Shown: piece after piece, positions 1 through 5,025 of the stretch
How positions within the stretch are numbered: the stretch's first letter is position 1
Layout of the letters: every line of letters starts with the position of its first letter
Notes under the pieces: generated by a model
What the model saw: only the letters and a program-made list of their open reading frames with translations
Databases searched by the model: none
What the model was told of the DNA's origin: nothing
Assembly: GCA_934725345.1 (NCBI GenBank)
Contig: CAKVBG010000060.1
Span: forward strand, 1 to 5,878
DNA: 5,878 bases
Direction of reading: 5' to 3'
DNA from: an uncultured Eubacteriales bacterium
GTDB taxonomy: Bacteria; Bacillota; Clostridia; Oscillospirales; Acutalibacteraceae
Translations under genes and position numbers: made by a program

Positions 1-79
1 GGTTAAAGGTCATGCAGGTCATCCGGAAAATGAACGGTGCGATAAATTAGCCACCACAGCAATAAAGAATTTAAAATAG
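1..79 (+). CDS. rnhA: Ribonuclease HI, C-terminal end (5' end outside the window)
   Basis: RNase HI cuts the RNA strand of RNA-DNA hybrids such as primers and R-loops in the cytoplasm. Only the last 25 residues are in the window. The frame starts at position 2 and ends at a TAG at 77-79. The fragment reads VKGHAGHPENERCDKLA followed by a short basic tail. This is the nearly invariant C-terminal motif of bacterial RNase HI. It contains the His of the flexible catalytic loop (H124 in E. coli) and the last metal-binding Asp (D134 in E. coli). The other carboxylates lie outside the window. The protein ends soon after the motif, with a shorter tail than the E. coli enzyme, so the C-terminus looks natural. 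It is convergent with the long minus-strand gene set and is not part of that unit. The family call is secure; whether the upstream part is intact, or carries an extra hybrid-binding domain, cannot be seen. Confidence 0.9.
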   Translation, partial: VKGHAGHPENERCDKLATTAIKNLK

Positions 80-100
80 AGATGCATACAACTGCATCTC
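79..100. terminator. Intrinsic terminator-like hairpin between convergent genes
   Basis: GAGATGCA (79-86) and TGCATCTC (93-100) form a perfect 8-bp stem, four of the pairs G-C, around the 6-base loop TACAAC. The stem begins at the last base of the rnhA stop codon and lies 12 bases beyond the stop of the sugar dehydratase gene. Read on the minus strand, the stem is followed by a T-rich stretch (TATTTTAAATTCTTTATT), so it best fits termination of the minus-strand unit. The plus-strand tail is less T-rich, so its action on rnhA is weaker inference. Confidence 0.6.
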
Positions 101-112
101 CTAAAGTTTATA

Positions 113-1987
113 CTAATTCTTCTGAATATTATGTTTGAAAGTTGGAACAATTTTCATCAACATTTTTTCTATTTCTGAATAATTTCCACGGGCGGCAATT
201 TCCCTTAACTTTTCAATATCCTGCTTAAAAACGCTTTCGTCAAGCTCTATAGGATTTCCAATATATATTTTTTTGCTTTTAGTTTTGCGAATTCCCTCTT
301 CTTCTAACAGGAGTTCTTCGTAAAGTTTTTCTCCCGGGCGTAACCCTACGTACTCTATTTTTATATCTTCATGAGGCACAAATCCCGAAAGGCGTATTAA
401 ATTTTCCGCTAAACTTTTTATCTTAACCGGCTCACCCATATCCAGTACGAAAATTTCTCCTCCTTTGGCAATTCCTCCCGCAGTGAGCACCAAAGATACC
501 GCTTCAGGTATAGTCATAAAGTATCTGATTATGTCGGGATGAGTTACAGTAACCGGCCCCATACGCTTTATTTGCTCTTCAAAAAGCGGTATAACAGAAC
601 CGTTCGACCCAAGCACATTTCCAAACCTAACTGCTACGAACTCGGTATTTGAGTGCTTGTTTTTAAACTGAATAAGCATCTCACAAATTCGTTTGGTTGT
701 CCCCATTATGTTTGTGGGATTAACGGCTTTATCAGTTGAAATTTGAACGAATCTACTTACTCCATACTTATCCGCACATTCTAAAAGGTTTAAAGTCCCA
801 AACACGTTATTCTTAACCGCTTCTTCTGCGTTTTTCTCCATCAAAGGAACGTGTTTATGAGCAGCCGCATGAAATACAACATCTATTTTTTCTTTTGCAA
901 ATAACCTTTCCATTTGGTCTTTATCACAGATAGTTGATATCTCAACTGACATGTTAAGCGTATTCTTATGCTCTCTTTTAAGCTCTTGTTCAATATCGTA
1001 CGCTCCGTTTTCATAAACGTCCAGAATTATAAGCTTACGCGGAGAGATTTTAGCTATTTGCCGGCAAAGCTCAGACCCTATAGAACCTCCAGCTCCCGTA
1101 ACCAAAACAGTTTTTCCTATAAGGTAGCTTCCATACTGTTGTTTATCGAATATTATAGTTTCTCGCCCGAGAAGGTCCTCTACTTTTATTTTTCTCATCG
1201 CCGAAGAGATAGAAGTGCCTGAAGTTACAACCTCATAAATATTGGGTATGATCCTTACCTCTAGAGAAGTTTTGGCACAGATATCAAGAATTTTCCTGCG
1301 ATCCTTCGAGGAAATAGAGTTTATAGAAAATAAAATTACCTCCGCACCAAGTTTTTCGCAAATTTCAGGGATCTCCTTAGTTGAGCCTTCTACTTTCACT
1401 CCCATAACTTTACGCCCTATCTTTTCGCCATCGTCATCTACTATTCCCACAGGCAAATACTTGTTAGCTGAATATTTAGATATCTCCCTCAAAACCGTGG
1501 CTGTGGACTCTCCTGCCCCTATGATAAGCATTCTTTTTTTATCTTTGATTTCTTCGTCTGAAACATTATCTATTAGCCTATTAACCCTATAAAGAATTCT
1601 AAACATAAAAATACCTAGTGTAGATGTTAAACCAAAGATAGTATAAACCCTAAGTGTTAATTTAAATCCGCCCACCATACTCACTATGAAAAACAAAAAA
1701 TTGGCACAAAAAGTGGCCATGCCACCATAAAAGAAATCTTCGATGTCAGCATAACGCCAAATTTTATCGTATAGTTTGAAAGCAATAAACACAAAACTAA
1801 AACACAAATTAACAGCTAAAATATTTTGCCAAAAATTTGAAACTTCAGAAACTACAAATAAGTTGTTTCTATTTATTGCTAAAGAAATATAGAAAGAGAA
1901 ATTCCAAATTATAAAATCACAGAAAAACAAAGCATACTTCCTATACCTTTTAACAAATCTCCAAATAGTATTTTTTATCTCTTCCAT
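113..1987 (-). CDS. Membrane-anchored UDP-sugar 4,6-dehydratase (CapD/PglF/WbpM/EpsC family)
   Basis: At 624 residues this matches the long form of the family, which turns UDP-GlcNAc into a UDP-4-keto-6-deoxy sugar for capsule, O-antigen, exopolysaccharide or glycoprotein glycans. The N-terminus has four likely membrane segments (about residues 18-38, 54-71, 86-105 and 112-133). A first Rossmann-like domain follows, with IIGAGE at 155-160. The catalytic extended-SDR domain begins at about 290, with the NAD(P)-binding motif TGAGGSIG at 297-304 and AAAHKHVPLME at 374-384. The active-site stretch STDKAVNPTNIMGTTKR (417-433) has Thr418, Asp419 and Lys420. Met428 stands where classical SDR enzymes have the catalytic Tyr, with Lys432 four residues on. 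Met at this site is known in PglF-type dehydratases, where Asp and Lys take over, so the enzyme is probably active. The ATG has AAGGGA seven bases upstream. It lies 61 bases after upp and is probably the last gene of the unit. No glycosyltransferase or aminotransferase gene is beside it, so the final sugar is unknown. A 4-epimerase activity cannot be fully excluded. Confidence 0.88.
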   Translation of the reverse strand: MEEIKNTIWRFVKRYRKYALFFCDFIIWNFSFYISLAINRNNLFVVSEVSNFWQNILAVNLCFSFVFIAFKLYDKIWRYADIEDFFYGGMATFCANFLFFIVSMVGGFKLTLRVYTIFGLTSTLGIFMFRILYRVNRLIDNVSDEEIKDKKRMLIIGAGESTATVLREISKYSANKYLPVGIVDDDGEKIGRKVMGVKVEGSTKEIPEICEKLGAEVILFSINSISSKDRRKILDICAKTSLEVRIIPNIYEVVTSGTSISSAMRKIKVEDLLGRETIIFDKQQYGSYLIGKTVLVTGAGGSIGSELCRQIAKISPRKLIILDVYENGAYDIEQELKREHKNTLNMSVEISTICDKDQMERLFAKEKIDVVFHAAAHKHVPLMEKNAEEAVKNNVFGTLNLLECADKYGVSRFVQISTDKAVNPTNIMGTTKRICEMLIQFKNKHSNTEFVAVRFGNVLGSNGSVIPLFEEQIKRMGPVTVTHPDIIRYFMTIPEAVSLVLTAGGIAKGGEIFVLDMGEPVKIKSLAENLIRLSGFVPHEDIKIEYVGLRPGEKLYEELLLEEEGIRKTKSKKIYIGNPIELDESVFKQDIEKLREIAARGNYSEIEKMLMKIVPTFKHNIQKN

Positions 1988-2048
1988 ATTTCATTCCCTT
2001 GCTTCAAAAATAAATCTCATCTAGTTTTCCCAGATTCTCACTTTAAAA

Positions 2049-2690
2049 TTAGTCTGTGTTAAAAATTCTATCTCCAGCGTCGCCAAGTCCGGGGAGTATA
2101 TATCCATGAGAATTTAAATCTCTATCACAGCCTGCGCAGTAAACTGAAACGTCGGGATGAGCATTTTTCAAACTCTCAATTCCTTGAGGAGATGCCAAGA
2201 TACACATAAATTTAATTGACTTTGGATTTCTCTTTTTTACAAGTGAAATTGCGTCTATAGCCGTTCCGCCTGTTGCAAGCATTGGATCTAGAATAACAAT
2301 TTCTTCATCTTTCTCAGCTGCTGGAAGTTTCGAGTAATACTCCACAGGTTTTAAAGTTTCATGGTCTCTATAAAATCCAAGATGACCCACTTTAGCCGTT
2401 GGAATCATTTGAACTGCACCATCTACCATACCAAGACCAGCTCGGAGAATAGGTATAAACATAATTTTGTTTCCATTTATCATGCCAAATTTAGCAACCT
2501 CTAGCGGAGTTTCAACTTCAACTTGTTTAGTCTCGAGATTTTTCATTGACTCATAACACATAAGCATTGTGATTTCAGATATTAAATCCCTGAATTCTTT
2601 ATGGCCAGTTTTTTTATTCCTTAGAATTGCAAGTTTATGCTGAATCAAAGGATGATCATCTAAAATGTTTATATTTTCATTTGTTATCAT
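2049..2690 (-). CDS. upp: Uracil phosphoribosyltransferase
   Basis: Upp makes UMP from uracil and PRPP in the cytoplasm, the main uracil salvage reaction. From the chosen start it is 213 residues, close to the usual 209 or so. Visible family motifs are DHPLIQHKL (12-20), PILRAGLGMVDG (80-91), the PRPP-binding loop DPMLATGGTA (135-144), and the uracil-binding GYILPGLGDAGDR (196-208). The open frame extends 12 codons further upstream to 2726, but those codons lie inside the end of rpiB. The ATG at 2690 has AGGGAGG eight bases before it and gives the family-typical N-terminus. It sits 19 bases after the rpiB stop, so the two are surely co-transcribed; RpiB handles ribose-5-phosphate, the precursor of the PRPP used here. 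The last residues are IFNTD, where most family members as I recall them end in IFGTK. This is a small difference next to the active-site loop. Identity is very secure. Confidence 0.96.
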   Translation of the reverse strand: MITNENINILDDHPLIQHKLAILRNKKTGHKEFRDLISEITMLMCYESMKNLETKQVEVETPLEVAKFGMINGNKIMFIPILRAGLGMVDGAVQMIPTAKVGHLGFYRDHETLKPVEYYSKLPAAEKDEEIVILDPMLATGGTAIDAISLVKKRNPKSIKFMCILASPQGIESLKNAHPDVSVYCAGCDRDLNSHGYILPGLGDAGDRIFNTD

Positions 2691-2698
2691 ATTTGTTT

Positions 2699-2705
2699 CC
2701 TCCCT
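2699..2705 (-). promoter_or_regulatory. Ribosome binding site that fixes the upp start
   Basis: AGGGAGG on the minus strand is separated by eight bases (AAACAAAT) from the ATG at 2690. It favours that ATG over the upstream in-frame codons reaching 2726, and lies in the short gap just after the rpiB stop codon. Confidence 0.85.
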
Positions 2706-2709
2706 GATT

Positions 2710-3138
2710 TTACCAAGATTTTTCAATTTCTGAAATTTGATTTACTCTTATTTGATGTCTGTTGCCTTCAAATGGTGTGCTTAAAAAGGTATCCACTATT
2801 TTTTCAATTTCTTCTGATGTAACTATCCTAGCACCAATGCATAAAACATTAGCATCGTTATGGCTTCGGCTAAGTTTTGCGGTATTTACATCATTGCAGA
2901 CAGCAGCACGGATACCTTTAACTTTATTCGCTACTATACACATTCCTATACCAGAACCGCAAATTAAAATTCCTTTTTCACTTTTACCTTCAGCCACTTC
3001 CTGTGCAACAGCTTTTGCTATCAACGGATAGTCGCACGATTCCTCACTTTGAGTTCCGAAATCCTTAAACACCTTTAAGTGTTTTTTGAGCTTTTCTTTG
3101 GCTAAAAAGCCCGCGTGATCTGCACCAATTGCTATCAT
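2710..3138 (-). CDS. rpiB: Ribose-5-phosphate isomerase B
   Basis: RpiB interconverts ribulose-5-phosphate and ribose-5-phosphate in the non-oxidative pentose phosphate pathway. The 142 residues are the normal length for the RpiB/LacAB family. The N-terminus IAIGADHAG carries the conserved Asp7 and His8. Cys60 in CGSGIGM (60-66) is the catalytic base position of the Cys-type enzymes (mycobacterial forms use Glu instead). SHNDANVL (92-99) carries the conserved His93, and the RHQIR stretch (127-131) supplies the phosphate-binding basic residues. The ATG has AGGGGA six bases upstream. The gene lies 17 bases after tsaB and 19 before upp. The rpiB-upp order is common in Bacillota, and ribose-5-phosphate feeds PRPP synthesis for Upp. 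The related galactose-6-phosphate isomerase subunits LacA and LacB are an alternative reading, but they come as a pair in lactose operons, which is not the case here. An allose-6-phosphate isomerase role cannot be ruled out by sequence. Confidence 0.93.
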   Translation of the reverse strand: MIAIGADHAGFLAKEKLKKHLKVFKDFGTQSEESCDYPLIAKAVAQEVAEGKSEKGILICGSGIGMCIVANKVKGIRAAVCNDVNTAKLSRSHNDANVLCIGARIVTSEEIEKIVDTFLSTPFEGNRHQIRVNQISEIEKSW

Positions 3139-3144
3139 AACAAG

Positions 3145-3150
3145 TCCCCT
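3145..3150 (-). promoter_or_regulatory. Ribosome binding site of rpiB
   Basis: AGGGGA on the minus strand lies six bases (CTTGTT) before the rpiB ATG, inside the 17-base gap after the tsaB stop. This supports translation of rpiB from the same message. Confidence 0.7.
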
Positions 3151-3155
3151 AAATT

Positions 3156-3851
3156 TTATTTTGTTGAAAGTAGCCTTTCCGCTTGCGATACCCTTAAATA
3201 CTTAGGTTTTATTTCCTCAGCACTCACAATTTGGTTTTCTCCTAAAGATTCCAGGGCTGCAAGTCCCACCATAGACGCTCTGATATAGCGTTGGCAGTCA
3301 GGCATTAATTCAACTCTTAAATTATAATTTTGACCTAAAGTATTGTAACACATTTCTGCTCCGTCGCCAACTAATTTTATTTCTTGGTTGTAAGTTTCGA
3401 GTATTTTTCCAAGCTCATCAATAGAAATTGCAGAGTCTTCAAAAATTCTGGTTAAATTTTTTTTATCAGATTTGAAAGCTGCACAGTAAACTTCACCCCT
3501 TCTGGCATCCATACACGGCACAACAATTCCTCCCTGGGCTCTCGAAGCATATGCAGCTGCAAGCAATGAAGATACTCCCACGCATTTTTTACCTACTCCA
3601 ATTGCCATGCCTTTAACTGTTGCCATACCAATCCTAAGTCCAGTAAAAGAGCCTGGGCCTTGTGTTACGGCAAAAAGGTCGATATCTCGCAAGTGCAATC
3701 CCAAACTTTTAATCACAGCATCTATCATCGGTGCAAGAGTTTGGCTGTGGGTCAGACCGGCATTTATATAGAATTCAGCTAAAATTTTTTTCTCTTCAAG
3801 CACAGCAACTGAAGCCGTAATGGATGAAGAATCAACCGCTAATACCTTCAA
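3156..3851 (-). CDS. tsaB: tRNA threonylcarbamoyladenosine biosynthesis protein TsaB
   Basis: TsaB (formerly YeaZ) is the non-catalytic partner of TsaD. With TsaE they transfer the threonylcarbamoyl group from threonylcarbamoyl-AMP to A37 of tRNAs that read ANN codons, giving t6A. The 231 residues are full length for the family. The N-terminus KVLAVDSSS is the first strand of the ASKHA fold. HSQTLAPMI (35-43), the signature VTQGPGSFTGLRIGMATVKG (62-81) and CMDARRGEVYCAAF (113-126) are all present, and the protein ends with the usual PKYLR-containing tail (216-220). TsaB lacks the metal-binding motif of TsaD, so this is not TsaD. The start is TTG, whose first bases overlap the tsaE stop as TTGA (3848-3851). 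It is supported by GAAGGAG ten bases upstream and by the family N-terminus. The rimI and tsaD genes that often follow are absent here; rpiB follows instead. Confidence 0.95.
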   Translation of the reverse strand: MKVLAVDSSSITASVAVLEEKKILAEFYINAGLTHSQTLAPMIDAVIKSLGLHLRDIDLFAVTQGPGSFTGLRIGMATVKGMAIGVGKKCVGVSSLLAAAYASRAQGGIVVPCMDARRGEVYCAAFKSDKKNLTRIFEDSAISIDELGKILETYNQEIKLVGDGAEMCYNTLGQNYNLRVELMPDCQRYIRASMVGLAALESLGENQIVSAEEIKPKYLRVSQAERLLSTK

Positions 3852-4270
3852 TTTAAATCTGCTCCTTCTATAGTTATAATTCTTGAATTTTCACCATTTT
3901 TTTCTATTTTTATTTTTATAGTTTGCTTTGGCAAATACTTATCTATATTTTCGCTCCATTCTATTATGAATACCCCTTCTCCGAGATAGTCAAAAAAACC
4001 AGTTGATTCCAGATCTTCCAGTGAAGCTATTCTATACATATCAAAATGATACAGTCTAACTTTGGAGCTTTCATATTCATTTAGAATTGCAAACGTTGGA
4101 CTACATACCTTATTCTTCAAATTAAAAAAATCAGCTATTCCTCTAGTCAAAGTAGTTTTGCCTGCACCTAAGTCACCATAAAAAGCTATTACTTCATTTC
4201 CCTTCAGTTTAGAAGCTATCTGTTTACCCAAATTTTCTGTTTGAGAAGATGATTCACTATAAAACTTCAT
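3848..4270 (-). CDS. tsaE: tRNA threonylcarbamoyladenosine biosynthesis ATPase TsaE
   Basis: TsaE (formerly YjeE) is the small P-loop ATPase of the TsaBDE complex that makes t6A at position 37 of tRNA. ATP hydrolysis resets the complex between rounds. From the chosen start it has 140 residues, a usual length. Visible motifs are the Walker A loop GDLGAGKTT (32-40), the switch-like SPTF (57-60), the Walker-B-like HFDMYR (75-80, Asp77), and EWSE (104-107) with the conserved Trp and Glu. Three in-frame starts are possible: GTG at 4300 (overlapping the upstream TGA as GTGA), ATG at 4276 and ATG at 4270. AGGAGG lies seven bases before 4270 but only one base before 4276 and downstream of 4300, so 4270 is chosen; 4276 would add just two residues. 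Its stop overlaps the tsaB start by four bases, as expected for partners in one complex. Confidence 0.95.
   Translation of the reverse strand: MKFYSESSSQTENLGKQIASKLKGNEVIAFYGDLGAGKTTLTRGIADFFNLKNKVCSPTFAILNEYESSKVRLYHFDMYRIASLEDLESTGFFDYLGEGVFIIEWSENIDKYLPKQTIKIKIEKNGENSRIITIEGADLN
3862..3868 (-). promoter_or_regulatory. Ribosome binding site supporting the TTG start of tsaB
   Basis: GAAGGAG on the minus strand, within the 3' end of tsaE, stands ten bases before the TTG at 3851. It explains how an unusual start codon can be used, and suggests that tsaB translation is coupled to that of tsaE. Confidence 0.75.
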
Positions 4271-4277
4271 TTTCATA

Positions 4278-4285
4278 CCTCCTTT
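4278..4285 (-). promoter_or_regulatory. Ribosome binding site that decides the tsaE start
   Basis: AAAGGAGG on the minus strand is the strongest Shine-Dalgarno match in the window. It is seven bases from the ATG at 4270 and one base from the ATG at 4276, and it lies downstream of the GTG at 4300. It therefore points to 4270 as the start. Confidence 0.85.
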
Positions 4286-4296
4286 TGAAACCTGAT

Positions 4297-5025
4297 TCAC
4301 ATAAGTTTACTTAAAAACTTATTTATTCGGGGATTTTCAGAATTTTCAAAGATTTGATTTGGAGTGCCGTCTGCAAGAATTTTCCCTTCGTCTATGAAAA
4401 GAACCCTTGTGGCCACTTCTTTTACAAAACTCATTTCATGAGTGACGAATATCATAGTCATTCCTTGTGAAGCAATATCCATCATAACTGAAATCACTTC
4501 TTTTATCATCTCAGGATCTAGCGCTGAAGTAGGTTCATCAAACAGCATAATTTTTGGCTTCATAATCAATGCCCTAACTATTGCAACACGTTGTTTTTGG
4601 CCACCTGAAAGTCTTGAAGGATAAAAATTTTCTTTTCCTTTGAGCCCCACTTTTTCCAACAGTTCAATTGCTATTTCTTTAGCCTCTTTTTCTTTGTATA
4701 ATTTTAAGCTCACCGGTGCAAGCGTAATGTTCTGAAGGACAGTCAAATGGGGGAATAAATTAAAATGCTGAAATACCATACCCATTTTTTGACGAAGCTT
4801 ATCGATATTAAACTTAGGAGAAATTATACTTTGTCCTTCAAATTCTATTTCACCACTTGTGGGAACTTCAAGTAAATTAAGACATCTCAGCAAAGTACTT
4901 TTCCCAGAGCCCGACGGACCAATTATCCCTACGCGCTCGCCTTTTTTAAATTCAACATTTATTCCATTTAGTATGCGAATTTTTCCCATTTGAAATTCTT
5001 TATAAAGATTTTTAACTTTTATCAT
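4297..5025 (-). CDS. Polar amino-acid ABC transporter, ATP-binding protein (GlnQ/HisP/ArtM type)
   Basis: This is the cytoplasmic ATPase that drives uptake through the adjacent permease. From the chosen start it has 242 residues, the normal size of the polar amino-acid family. Motifs in order are Walker A GPSGSGKST (36-44), the Q-loop at Gln86 in VFQHFNLFPHLTVLQN, the ABC signature LSGGQKQRVAI (139-149), Walker B with D-loop LFDEPTSALD (161-170), and the switch His196 in VTHEM. All are intact. The FNLFPHLTVLQN stretch and the short C-terminus without a regulatory domain are typical of glutamine, histidine, arginine or cystine importers. The sequence does not tell which amino acid is carried. 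The open frame runs ten codons further up to a TTG at 5055, but the ATG at 5025 gives the family N-terminus (MIKVKNLYKEF) and has AAAGGAAG ten bases before it. The gene overlaps the end of the permease by 14 bases, so the two are translated together. Confidence 0.95.
   Translation of the reverse strand: MIKVKNLYKEFQMGKIRILNGINVEFKKGERVGIIGPSGSGKSTLLRCLNLLEVPTSGEIEFEGQSIISPKFNIDKLRQKMGMVFQHFNLFPHLTVLQNITLAPVSLKLYKEKEAKEIAIELLEKVGLKGKENFYPSRLSGGQKQRVAIVRALIMKPKIMLFDEPTSALDPEMIKEVISVMMDIASQGMTMIFVTHEMSFVKEVATRVLFIDEGKILADGTPNQIFENSENPRINKFLSKLM

Noticed and set aside
968..1592. Two plus-strand open frames (968-1222 and 1242-1592) opposite the dehydratase gene
   Set aside because: Both lie antisense inside a well-supported full-length gene, have no recognisable domain and read as low-complexity shadow translation.
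2013..2036. Possible terminator hairpin between upp and the dehydratase gene (AATCT 2013-2017 with AGATT 2032-2036)
   Set aside because: The stem is only five weak pairs around a 14-base loop, well within what chance gives in AT-rich DNA. I see no clear promoter in 1988-2048 either.
2691..2726. Upstream extension of upp to 2726
   Set aside because: The extra 12 codons overlap the end of rpiB and include the upp ribosome binding site; the ATG at 2690 has ideal spacing and the family N-terminus.
2762..3031. Plus-strand open frame opposite rpiB
   Set aside because: It is antisense to a complete rpiB with all catalytic motifs, and its product resembles no known family.
4271..4300. GTG at 4300 or ATG at 4276 as the tsaE start
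   Set aside because: The ribosome binding site at 4278-4285 lies downstream of the first and only one base from the second; 4270 is correctly spaced.
4442..4624. Plus-strand open frame opposite the ABC ATPase
   Set aside because: It mirrors the Walker B and signature region of the ATPase gene and has no support of its own.
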